Shown piece after piece: positions 17,850 through 26,526 of a DNA stretch of 56,373 bases. Below the pieces are notes generated by a model. That model was given only the letters and a program-made list of their open reading frames with translations. It was not told where the DNA came from and searched no databases. A program made the translations under genes and the position numbers. This stretch comes from JAAYCI01 sp964370165 (lineage in GTDB: Bacteria; Bacillota; Clostridia; Oscillospirales; Ruminococcaceae): the NCBI GenBank assembly GCA_964370165.1, contig CAYJIG010000008.1, positions 1 to 56,373 on the forward strand. The letters run 5' to 3'. How positions within the stretch are numbered: position 1 is the first letter of the stretch; every line of letters starts with the position of its first letter.

Positions 17850-19268
17850 TTAATCGTACAAATCCACTTTTTGTCTGCGCACTTTATTCCATCTAAGTCT
17901 AAGCTTTTTATAGCCTGTAAACGCTGTAAGCCGTGCAAAAGAAAGTATAAGACGCATAAATGTATTTTCAAGCAGGCAATATAAGAACGAGCGAACAATA
18001 TCGCCTGCAGTAATACCTGTATTTGTGGTATTGATACGTGAAAAGAAAGCCACAAGTGTGAGTATCCACCCAAACAGTACATAAACAAACAAAAACAGTA
18101 ACATGAATGGCAGATTGATAAGCCCCAGTGCTACCGCGCCTATCATTGTCAGCACGCCAATAAGTTCTATTATGGGTGAAAACAGCTCATAAATAGTATA
18201 GTAAATAAACGAAATCCAAAGCCTACCGCCTATGGCCCTGCGAAACAACAGCCAACGATAGTTCATAAGTGTTTGGAATAGGCCTATATGCCATCTGCGC
18301 CTTTGATTTACATAATCCGATATATGTTTTGGCACCTGTGTCCAACACACCGCATCAGAAGCATATGATATTTTATATGGCAAGTTTAATGTTTTGCAAT
18401 AAGAGTGAAGCTTTACAACCAGTTCCATGTCCTCGCCTATGGTATCTTGGTGATATCCACCAATGGCTATCATTTCTTTTTTGCGATACATTCCAAACGC
18501 ACCTGAAATTATCAAGGTTGCGTTCATCTTATCAAACAGCAGTCTGGAAGACAAAAAGGAACGATCATACTCAAATGCCTGCATACACGCAAATAGGTTT
18601 TTTGGCATACTGGGCTTTACCACTTTACCTTTGGCAATTTTCAGGTCATTCGCTGGCCGAACAATGCCGCCTACTGCAATAACATCGTCGTCTTCCATGG
18701 CGGGAGACATAATGTTTCGCACGGCTAATGAATCCAGCATTGTGTCTGCGTCAATGGTGATGATATATGGATATTTGGATGCATTAATTCCCAGGTTCAG
18801 TGCATCCGCTTTTCCGCCATTTTCTTTGTTTAACAGGGTAACTTCCCTGCCATTTATAGTTGCTTCATATATTGATGTGGCACCTTTTGACGAAACCTGC
18901 ATTCTGATAGGCCGTTTAACTTCAAGCATGTTAAACTGCTCTATCATCACTTCGCTTGTGTTATCGGAGGACCCGTCATTTACCACGATTATCTCAAATA
19001 TATTGTACTCCAAGTCAAGTAGTGAATACACCGTGCCTAATATACCCGCAGCCTCGTTGTAAGAGGGCACTATAAGAGATACCGGAATGAAATGCTCGTT
19101 CGGAAGATTGTTTTTCAGCTCGTTCATCTGCCATTTATCATAAAGAGATATGCTGCCTACCACACAAGACGCAAAAAGAGCAGTCGAATATCCAATAAGA
19201 TATACAACAAATAAAATATTAATTATTTCTATAGCATTTCTAAGTATTTCAATAGTAGTAGCTGACAT
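17850..19268 (-). CDS. Processive membrane glycosyltransferase, family GT2
   Basis: 472 residues, probable polymerase of a surface polysaccharide. N-terminal membrane helix (about 10-37), GT-A domain with VPSYNE, VVNDGSSDNT, the DAD metal motif in ITIDADTM, GGIVRP, GEDMEL (acceptor Asp), and QRRRW, the QxxRW motif that marks processive synthases such as cellulose, hyaluronan and poly-GlcNAc enzymes. Three or more C-terminal helices follow (about 345-430). The catalytic set is complete, unlike several neighbours. The sugar cannot be told from sequence. ATG start with GAGAGGTAAG upstream, 5 bp after the HEAT gene. Confidence 0.9.
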   Translation of the reverse strand: MSATTIEILRNAIEIINILFVVYLIGYSTALFASCVVGSISLYDKWQMNELKNNLPNEHFIPVSLIVPSYNEAAGILGTVYSLLDLEYNIFEIIVVNDGSSDNTSEVMIEQFNMLEVKRPIRMQVSSKGATSIYEATINGREVTLLNKENGGKADALNLGINASKYPYIITIDADTMLDSLAVRNIMSPAMEDDDVIAVGGIVRPANDLKIAKGKVVKPSMPKNLFACMQAFEYDRSFLSSRLLFDKMNATLIISGAFGMYRKKEMIAIGGYHQDTIGEDMELVVKLHSYCKTLNLPYKISYASDAVCWTQVPKHISDYVNQRRRWHIGLFQTLMNYRWLLFRRAIGGRLWISFIYYTIYELFSPIIELIGVLTMIGAVALGLINLPFMLLFLFVYVLFGWILTLVAFFSRINTTNTGITAGDIVRSFLYCLLENTFMRLILSFARLTAFTGYKKLRLRWNKVRRQKVDLYD

Positions 19269-19273
19269 AAGCT

Positions 19274-20404
19274 TTACTTACCTCTCAGTACGATTTCTTG
19301 ATTTTGCCTCTGTCTATATTGCTCCAAGCGATAGTATGCAATTTCCCTGGCATATCTGTCGCTACCACTTAAAACATCGGCCATTTGCTGATAGTCAAAT
19401 CCCAACCGCTCTAAGCTAATGGAGGCATTCAACCTTACATACCAGTCACTGCTGCTAAGCGACTTTTTCAATATATCAAAAGTGTTACCGCCGGGATACG
19501 TCGCAAGCGACAACGCACTCACCGCTGCTGCATCAGGATTTGATTCTATCTGCTCGGGTGTTAAATAACTTTCCAAAATCGCACGTGTTCTTTCATCTTT
19601 ATACTTACCAAAATACCTGATTGCAGAAATAACATGTTCATTATCCGATTCTTCATCAGTCAATATGCTAAGCATCATGTCGTTATGTCCGCCTTGCGTG
19701 AAACGGATAAAATTCAAAACAGACAGCTGCAAATAAGGCTTAAAGTCTTCATAGCTTTCAATCAAAGCATCTGCAAGGCCTATCTTATCGCCTTCAAACT
19801 CCACCAGTCCATCACTTATAAGTCTAGCGCTGTAGTCATCATATGTACGATTAAAAATCCTAATAAGGCGCGCCACCTGATCAACATCACCAAAACTATA
19901 GCATGTAGCCAAAACGTTTTGCCTGCAATAAACCGAATTCGTGCGAATATTAATTATCAAAAATTCGTTGATTTTTTCCGATACTTTACCTGCGTCTTTA
20001 TACACCATCCCGAGTGAATAGATGAAATACGTACGATAAAGCACAGTTTTTTTCATGTGTTTATCTGACAAAAAATCAAACACCGGCATCAAATTCATGC
20101 AATAGCGGTTTATATCCTCCGCAGAATAATATTTTCTCAAGCTTTCAATGGCTCTTGTAAACGCAATTAGTTCGTTCATATTTGACAGCCGCTTCGCCGA
20201 CATTTCCGCAATAATCTGATCTTGCGAAATCTCCTCGCCATCTCTCAAAGCAATAATTCTTTGCTCGACAAGGCGCAATATTTTACTATTCCTCTTGGTG
20301 AGTGCCAAGTTACCAAAATGTCTCATTGGCATAAGCACGGCCGTTAATATCAAAAGAGCTATGCAAATTGCCGTGTATGAAAATACTGCTATCTCAACGT
20401 TCAT
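19274..20404 (-). CDS. Membrane-anchored HEAT-repeat protein
   Basis: 376 residues. One N-terminal membrane helix (about 8-25), a short basic linker, then an all-helical cytoplasmic body. The last 130 residues contain regular HEAT-like helical pairs (SALSLATYPGG, LNASISLERLG, REIAYYRLEQY). Such scaffolds usually hold protein complexes together. It overlaps the end of the glycosidase-like gene by 11 bp and precedes the GT2 by 5 bp, so it probably bridges the synthase to the outer parts of the machine (inference). No catalytic motif is seen. Confidence 0.75.
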   Translation of the reverse strand: MNVEIAVFSYTAICIALLILTAVLMPMRHFGNLALTKRNSKILRLVEQRIIALRDGEEISQDQIIAEMSAKRLSNMNELIAFTRAIESLRKYYSAEDINRYCMNLMPVFDFLSDKHMKKTVLYRTYFIYSLGMVYKDAGKVSEKINEFLIINIRTNSVYCRQNVLATCYSFGDVDQVARLIRIFNRTYDDYSARLISDGLVEFEGDKIGLADALIESYEDFKPYLQLSVLNFIRFTQGGHNDMMLSILTDEESDNEHVISAIRYFGKYKDERTRAILESYLTPEQIESNPDAAAVSALSLATYPGGNTFDILKKSLSSSDWYVRLNASISLERLGFDYQQMADVLSGSDRYAREIAYYRLEQYRQRQNQEIVLRGK

Positions 20405-22556
20405 TTTCGCGCTCCTTTAACCAAGCTGCCTGTATTATATCATATGATTTTTTCAAGCGTTCTTCATATGTCACTGTGTTATCCCATCCGATAAGCTCAA
20501 TCGGCTCCATGTTTATCCTGTTCTCTGAGTCCGCTGTAGAAACACCTACATTTATACTGTCTATAGATATTCCTTCCACACCGTAAACCGGATAGTAATC
20601 ATCATGTACTTTCATAACAGACGGATCATAAAAATTAATAAGCTGCCACGGCACCCTTATTTCCATCACATCATCGCCAAAATAGTAATCCGCCAACGAA
20701 TTGTAGTCATATGCATTCGGGTTTGCGTTGCCATACTCAAGCTGTCCTGTTTCTTGGGTGTTCAGCAAATACAGTTCTTCCACAATAGTATCCGCCTCAT
20801 TAACGCTTGGGTCAAGTGCCTTTTCAGAAACCACACGTATAGGAACAAAAAGGTTACCTGTTGGGCTAGGCGGGTAAACAAACGGGTTCACTGTGGAAAT
20901 CAGCTCTTCATATCCTGCACGAGTGGCGTCGTACCTTTCCTGCACCAATATTTCCGAGCCCTCTACTCCGTTTATGAAAATAACAAAGTCGCTCTGATGG
21001 GTCATTTTTATTTCACTGTATCTCACCGACAAGCTGCCCGTTTTAGGGGTTATGTCCATGGGTATTACCAGACTTTGATTTTGTATATCATTGCCCTGCG
21101 CCATCAAATATAGGTATGCTTCATCATACCGTGCAGAAAGAGTATAACCATCTTGACTTACCACAACATCAGATGCCTGCCACTCTGAAACATCACCATC
21201 CACATAGCAAACCTCGCCGCCATCACTGGTATCAAACGCCAAAATACCGTTTGACTGATCTTTACTTTGAACATCGTGCCAATACATCTGACGACTTTCA
21301 TCAGTTGCAAAGTTTGTGTTCCATGTAGTACGGCTCCAGTTGTCTTGCCAGTTGGCAATAACCGCACCCTGGCATCCATCTTCTAAAAACTCATAATAAT
21401 TGGAAACAATTTCCTCGCCTTGCTCTTCTTCTGTCAAAGAATCATCTTCTTCGTTTGCATGCGTGATAGAATCTGCTACTCTGGCGGTGCTATGCCCATA
21501 GCTTGTCACAACAACAGGCACATCATGCATCAAGTTCAAAAATTCTACATATCCACCATAAATACTTTCAGGGTCAATAAGCGGTATAATATCGATGTAT
21601 TTCAAAACATCGTTATCGCTAAGACAGCTTAAAAATTCTTCCATGCCGGCTCGCATTATATAGCCTGCAAAAAGCCCAGACTCAGTTTTTTCACCCGGCA
21701 TAATATGATCGATATTCATCTGTGCAACTTTTTCAATTTGAATCTGCACAGTGGCTGAATACTCAAGCGGATCTGTGTCGTAACTGCTGTTGAATGTGAT
21801 CAGACGCTGGGTTTTATAGCGTTTAGACTCATACTGCATCATTGAATCCATAACATTAGCTATAAAAACTTCTGTATTAGACGCCTCAGGCGCTGTGTAG
21901 AAGTATTCACCTTGATAATCTGTAGGTAAATCCAGCTTGTTGTCACTGTAGGCCACAGTGTATGGAACCCACTCATTTCCCAAAATATAACCTATTGTCC
22001 ATTTTGACACATCGGTGGTATAAGTGCCGCCGGCCTCCATACGCCCAACTGCAAACACATCTGTGCCATGAATCACATCCACTGTACGATGCACATCTTC
22101 CATCAGCTCGTCATAATTGCCATAAACATCATTTGCGTTGTTCATGTCATAGCTTTCAATTCTCACACCTTGAATAAGATAAAGCGGTGTTTGAGAGGCA
22201 AGGTTATACTTTTCAAGCGCATCATAAAACTCGCTGTCCATTATGCCGTCTACTGTAATGGTATTTGCGCCCATATCGGCTATTTGAGTCAGCCATGTAT
22301 CATACTCGTCTGCCGTCACATTATAGTCTGTTGTGTAATGCCCGGGCTTCACACTGTCCAGTACAACGCCTCTGATGCTAATCTTTTTTTGCTCTGCACC
22401 TGTGTTGTCATAAATATACTCTTCGTCGGCAGAATATTGTGCGTCAACCGGTGCGTTAGGCGAAAAATCAATGTACAGATTTTCGTACAGCACCAAATGC
22501 CGCCCTACTAATACCGCTACCAGTATAACGCAAAAAGCAATAACAAATTTTTTCAT
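20394..22556 (-). CDS. Extracytoplasmic clan-A glycosidase-like protein with CBM9/DOMON-like domain
   Basis: 720 residues. N-terminal membrane anchor (3-20), a TIM-barrel-like region (about 60-430) and a beta-rich domain beginning YVDGDVSEW (about 460-690), typical of CBM9/DOMON-like sugar-binding folds. IGYILGNEW looks like the acid/base Glu strand of clan GH-A. The matching nucleophile strand, normally (V/I)TE(F/Y)G, reads VVTSYGHS, so the nucleophile Glu appears to be Ser. It may bind or guide a nascent glycan rather than cut it (inference). The short C-terminal helix overlaps the HEAT gene start by 11 bp. The exact GH family is not recognised. Confidence 0.7.
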   Translation of the reverse strand: MKKFVIAFCVILVAVLVGRHLVLYENLYIDFSPNAPVDAQYSADEEYIYDNTGAEQKKISIRGVVLDSVKPGHYTTDYNVTADEYDTWLTQIADMGANTITVDGIMDSEFYDALEKYNLASQTPLYLIQGVRIESYDMNNANDVYGNYDELMEDVHRTVDVIHGTDVFAVGRMEAGGTYTTDVSKWTIGYILGNEWVPYTVAYSDNKLDLPTDYQGEYFYTAPEASNTEVFIANVMDSMMQYESKRYKTQRLITFNSSYDTDPLEYSATVQIQIEKVAQMNIDHIMPGEKTESGLFAGYIMRAGMEEFLSCLSDNDVLKYIDIIPLIDPESIYGGYVEFLNLMHDVPVVVTSYGHSTARVADSITHANEEDDSLTEEEQGEEIVSNYYEFLEDGCQGAVIANWQDNWSRTTWNTNFATDESRQMYWHDVQSKDQSNGILAFDTSDGGEVCYVDGDVSEWQASDVVVSQDGYTLSARYDEAYLYLMAQGNDIQNQSLVIPMDITPKTGSLSVRYSEIKMTHQSDFVIFINGVEGSEILVQERYDATRAGYEELISTVNPFVYPPSPTGNLFVPIRVVSEKALDPSVNEADTIVEELYLLNTQETGQLEYGNANPNAYDYNSLADYYFGDDVMEIRVPWQLINFYDPSVMKVHDDYYPVYGVEGISIDSINVGVSTADSENRINMEPIELIGWDNTVTYEERLKKSYDIIQAAWLKERENER

Positions 22557-22584
22557 TGTAAACTAGTCCTTTATTAGTAGTTCA

Positions 22585-24102
22585 TTAATATTCTTCAAAC
22601 TGCTTCATCTTAGAGTGTGCGCAATATTGCATTAGGCCATCTATATTTTCGTCCATCCAGTTGCCGCGTGCAATAATAAACTGTTTTAGGTCATCAACTG
22701 CTTCCGCATAGCTGGTCGGGTTCTTGTCCTCATCCAGCAGTTTGTTGCCCCCATCCAGCCTTGAGGGATCAAACGAATATCCCCAAACTTCATAATTGCG
22801 CTCTATCTCATCTTCTAAAAACACCATAGTATCATCAATCATCGAGAGAATATATTCTTCATTCAATATACCCACACTGCGAAGTTCTTTATATCGGGAT
22901 ATAACTTTTTCCACAAAATACTCATCTTTTAGCAGCATAGAAAACCATACACGGTCTACATACAAATATCCCTGCGCGTCAATTCCCGGAACTTCGCCGA
23001 AATACAATGCCGCCGCATTATTAAAGTCCCAAACCGGGCCAATGGTAAGTTTTCCTCCCATATCTTTATATAGATATGTAGAGAAGTTACCAAAATCGTT
23101 TATTACTGCAAATTCATTGAAGATATAGTAGTCCACAAACGAGTCCACATCAATATATGCGCGATATCCCTTTTCAGGATCGGCAAAATCAAATGAATAA
23201 AGCGCTTTTTCAAACTCGTTTAAATCTTGCTCGATAAAATCCAAAAACTCTTCTGTTTGGTTTGTTCTGCCCGGATATACCACATTTATCGCCGATGATT
23301 CATTCAAATTCAGTGTGTAATCCGAAAATGCATTTAATATGCTGTGAGGATCTTGTGTTTTCAACCTATCCGCCCTAATTATATAGCTGGTAACATCACT
23401 TCTTGTGGTATAAGAAGTAAGGCTAACCCTATCATTGTCAGCGGCTATAGTCTCCATCATCAAATAAAGACCACTGTATTCACCGTCTATAAACACTTCG
23501 CAATATCTCATGTCGGGTGCAGTATGATCTATTTCACCATATAGGTTCAAATAAATATAGTTTCGCATCATTGTTTTGTCTAAAAAAGGTCCGTACAGTG
23601 CCCATTCGTCGTACGCACCCATACCCATAACATCCACATTGCTTTCAAGTCCGGCCTCGTCAACAAATGCAATCTTATAGCTGCTTTTATCAAAGTGACG
23701 TGAAGAGTTGCCACGCACACGAATGTCTATAGAACTTTCAATGGCAGGCTCATCACTTAACCTATTATATTCATCAGGTGTATCATATATTTTGATATTA
23801 CTTACTATAGTGTTTTCACCTTCAGCACTTACAGTGTATGAAACCAATCCACTATTGGCACCTACCACCGGAAGGCCCGGTATCTCTTGCCCGTAGGTAT
23901 CGATAGACACTATAGGAAGCTTTGAGTTATATTCGCCCTCAACATATGTTGATTCATCAGGAGATACCTCAAGATGCTGATAATAACGACCAAGACTTTC
24001 ACGGTCGACAACATATTCAAGACTGTCCGCAAAACCGGCACCTATAACACAAGCCGCCGATATCAATAAAACACATAAAATTATCCGCAGTCGTTTTATC
24101 AT
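22585..24102 (-). CDS. CotH-family kinase-like surface protein
   Basis: 505 residues with a signal/anchor at 1-25 and an extracytoplasmic CotH domain. CotH is an atypical protein kinase that phosphorylates spore-coat proteins in Bacillus; in non-spore settings its substrates are unknown. Seen: RGNSSRHFDKSSYKIAF (the N-lobe motif with lysines), LYLMMETI, and GPVWDFNNA, the metal-binding Asp block conserved in active CotH. The protein could phosphorylate a surface partner or the glycan-associated proteins of this operon (inference). ATG start, 53 bp after DUF4956. Confidence 0.88.
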   Translation of the reverse strand: MIKRLRIILCVLLISAACVIGAGFADSLEYVVDRESLGRYYQHLEVSPDESTYVEGEYNSKLPIVSIDTYGQEIPGLPVVGANSGLVSYTVSAEGENTIVSNIKIYDTPDEYNRLSDEPAIESSIDIRVRGNSSRHFDKSSYKIAFVDEAGLESNVDVMGMGAYDEWALYGPFLDKTMMRNYIYLNLYGEIDHTAPDMRYCEVFIDGEYSGLYLMMETIAADNDRVSLTSYTTRSDVTSYIIRADRLKTQDPHSILNAFSDYTLNLNESSAINVVYPGRTNQTEEFLDFIEQDLNEFEKALYSFDFADPEKGYRAYIDVDSFVDYYIFNEFAVINDFGNFSTYLYKDMGGKLTIGPVWDFNNAAALYFGEVPGIDAQGYLYVDRVWFSMLLKDEYFVEKVISRYKELRSVGILNEEYILSMIDDTMVFLEDEIERNYEVWGYSFDPSRLDGGNKLLDEDKNPTSYAEAVDDLKQFIIARGNWMDENIDGLMQYCAHSKMKQFEEY

Positions 24103-24155
24103 TGTCTAAATCTATCCTTTCATCAAAATATGCCGCACTAAATATACGCCTCAAA

Positions 24156-24833
24156 TTAGCTACCGATATCATCGTTTTGAGTAACAAGGTTCAGATACTG
24201 AATACCTTCAAGCTCAAAGATTTTATCAGTGATAGTCATTTCTTTGTCCTCTGCACGTTTCAAAGAAGAGCTGGAAACTTCATAAATCACCTCAACATGA
24301 TCTTCCGTCATGTTTTTAACTCTAAGCTTTGCTTTTTTATGCAGTGAAGAATATACAACAGCCTCAACTTTAGAGGAAGCTTCACGAGTAGAGCGAACAA
24401 TAAGCAGCATTCTGTCGTCGTTTTTGATAGCGCCAAAAACAAGCAGAATGATAAACACTGCTGCTGTGCCTATGCCGGCAATGGTAAAGTCGCCAGCACC
24501 ACAGCATATGCCCACGATTATCGTCCAGAATATATACGCTGTATCACGAGAGTCCTTGATAGCTGTACGAAAACGTACGATAGACAACGCACCCACCATG
24601 CCAAGAGAAAGCGCAAGGTTGTTGCCAATAACCATCATAACTGTGCCGGTAAGAACTGTCAGCGCCAGCAATGTCACGTTAAACTTTTTGCTGTATACTG
24701 CACCTGCATGCGCTATGGCATAAGAAAAACAAATCACTATGCCAAGACCTACACAAACCGATACACGTAATAAAATCTCGGTCATCGACAAACTTCCGAT
24801 CTCCTGAAATACTGCTTCCAATAACTGTTGCAT
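24156..24833 (-). CDS. DUF4956 membrane protein
   Basis: 225 residues, about four hydrophobic segments between 20 and 135, followed by a cytoplasmic ferredoxin-like tail of about 85 residues. The family is uncharacterised. The conserved block ALSLGMVGALSIVRFRTAIKD is clear. DUF4956, VTC and CotH genes are neighbours in many Gram-positive genomes, and here they are consecutive, which suggests a membrane module. The C-terminal domain with RSTREASSKVEAVVYS may be regulatory (inference). Confidence 0.88.
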   Translation of the reverse strand: MQQLLEAVFQEIGSLSMTEILLRVSVCVGLGIVICFSYAIAHAGAVYSKKFNVTLLALTVLTGTVMMVIGNNLALSLGMVGALSIVRFRTAIKDSRDTAYIFWTIIVGICCGAGDFTIAGIGTAAVFIILLVFGAIKNDDRMLLIVRSTREASSKVEAVVYSSLHKKAKLRVKNMTEDHVEVIYEVSSSSLKRAEDKEMTITDKIFELEGIQYLNLVTQNDDIGS

Positions 24834-24885
24834 AATAAATATCCTTTCTTTATAAACGGTCTTTCATATGAAAATAATTTATATT

Positions 24886-25560
24886 TTAAAATCTTCCTGC
24901 GCTGTACTTACCTGCCGATAACGGGCTAGCATTGGCTGCCGTTATTATGTCTTTAATATAGCTCAAAATAAAACCATCGTACTTTACTTCCATAATAACG
25001 GTAAACGGGTCAATCGCCGGTTTCAGCGGCAAATTTGCCGAGAAAAAGTTGTTTACACTTTGCGAGCTTCTTATTTCCCTATCAAACGTAATCCTGATGT
25101 TATTTTCCTTTGCCACATACGCTTTTCGGTGATACTCAATAATGGCTTTCGGTCTGTAAAACTGCCTGCTCATCAGCCCAAAACACTCCGTCAAAAACTG
25201 CGAGTCATGCGTGAGCAATGAGCTGAAATCCCCATTTATACATTGCTCTACTTCACTTCGGCTCAACTTGTGCGAGCGTTTTCGTTGTTGCACACCTTGC
25301 TTTTGTTTCATTTCAAGTAGTGCAAAATCAGAATCGGGACTGTAGCATCTAAACCTTATTTTACGCCTTGGGTCTGTGCCGTCTTCTTTCTCGTAATAAT
25401 CGACATCATTCAAAGTATCAAAATACAAAGAACGTATCATATAGCCATTATCGCCGTTGTGAGAGTCTTCGTGAAGCAGCTTGGAAAACGTATGTGCAAG
25501 CTGGTAATACTGCACCGCTGTAAGCTGATACTTTATCTCTCTTCTTAAAACTTGTTGCAT
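24886..25560 (-). CDS. VTC-domain (polyphosphate polymerase-like) protein
   Basis: 224-residue tunnel-shaped VTC domain. In yeast Vtc4 this fold makes polyphosphate from ATP; the bacterial proteins are largely untested. Basic and acidic pairs lining the tunnel are present: RREIKYQL, RSLYFDT, RRKIRFRCY, LLEMKQKQG, IIEYHRKAY, FDREIRSS and IMEVKYDG, so the site looks intact. I chose the ATG at 25558-25560, with GGGAG 9 bases upstream; another ATG two codons earlier is too close to it. Follows the lipoprotein gene by 37 bp. It could supply polyphosphate or phosphorylated product to the DUF4956 channel-like neighbour (inference). Confidence 0.87.
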   Translation of the reverse strand: MQQVLRREIKYQLTAVQYYQLAHTFSKLLHEDSHNGDNGYMIRSLYFDTLNDVDYYEKEDGTDPRRKIRFRCYSPDSDFALLEMKQKQGVQQRKRSHKLSRSEVEQCINGDFSSLLTHDSQFLTECFGLMSRQFYRPKAIIEYHRKAYVAKENNIRITFDREIRSSQSVNNFFSANLPLKPAIDPFTVIMEVKYDGFILSYIKDIITAANASPLSAGKYSAGRF

Positions 25561-25597
25561 TGGCATCTTCTCCCGGTTTTATCGTGTGTCGGTTTTA

Positions 25598-26518
25598 TCA
25601 CTCTTTTATTTCATCCAGATATCCATAATGATGATATGAAAAAGAAACGCCTGTTAAGTCTATCTCCTCTTCCAACTCGTCGGCAAGCTTGTCCCATGCA
25701 TCTTTCATCGCGCTTATACCAAAGTTATAGTATGTGTTGGCATCGCTCAAACCATGACTTTCAGGCGGCTGAATCTCCGACGCATTTATCAGTTTTTTAC
25801 CGTAAAGCTTTGCATACTCCGCCTCACTTAATATGGTTTCAAACTCTTCATCGACATAATAGTTCATCACGCAAACTGTGTCGCAAGCATCTTTTATCAT
25901 ATCCCTTAGTTCCGAGTATTCGTCCCAGTGTGCCGAAATACAAATAATCACTTCAAAATCCGGCATCTGCTCTTTGGCATACTCGTAAGAAGAAATAAGT
26001 ACCTCTGTGAATTCTTCCATTACAGCTTCTGAGTCTTCATCATACTCATCCAGCTGGCCCGGCTCGATATCAACGACAACACCCTTCACATTTCCTATTG
26101 CAATGGCTCTGTCTATGATTTTCTGCATTTTCTCTACGCCTACATCTTCTTTCGCCCAGCTTGCATCTCCGGTAAGAACATAAGTGCTTAGGCCCTCGTC
26201 GTGCAATGTCTGCGTAAACTCCGATATATCCGCATCATCAACATCACTGCTAAACCACTGATAAACCGAGTCTATTCCATGTTCATTCATACTGTTTATC
26301 ATATCTTCACGACCTTGCGGCCTAAAAACATCATCATGCCAAGAAAAAACCGAGTATGTAGGCTCACTATCTTGCTGGATGGGTATGGCAGACTCATTCC
26401 CTGACACCATCTCCACTTCGATCTCAGATTCAGCATCTACAGCTTGAAAAAGAGTGCACGCAGAAAACATCATCAAAGCCATAATCAAAAAGCAAATATA
26501 AAATATTTTCCTTAACAT
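25598..26518 (-). CDS. Lipoprotein, TIM-barrel glycosidase-like
   Basis: 306 residues with lipobox FSAC (Cys21), so lipid-anchored outside the membrane. The mature part alternates strands and helices like a TIM barrel: SVFSWHDD, VYQWFSSD, STYVLTGDASW, GVVVDIEPGQ, VIICISAHWDE, VCVMNYYVD and VSFSYHHYGY. VDIEPG and VMNYY recall the strand 4 and strand 6 motifs of GH18-like barrels, but the full DxxDxDxE is absent, so activity is doubtful. It may recognise glycan near the membrane (inference). Second gene of the operon. Family not firmly recognised. Confidence 0.7.
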   Translation of the reverse strand: MLRKIFYICFLIMALMMFSACTLFQAVDAESEIEVEMVSGNESAIPIQQDSEPTYSVFSWHDDVFRPQGREDMINSMNEHGIDSVYQWFSSDVDDADISEFTQTLHDEGLSTYVLTGDASWAKEDVGVEKMQKIIDRAIAIGNVKGVVVDIEPGQLDEYDEDSEAVMEEFTEVLISSYEYAKEQMPDFEVIICISAHWDEYSELRDMIKDACDTVCVMNYYVDEEFETILSEAEYAKLYGKKLINASEIQPPESHGLSDANTYYNFGISAMKDAWDKLADELEEEIDLTGVSFSYHHYGYLDEIKE

Positions 26519-26526
26519 AACTGCTC

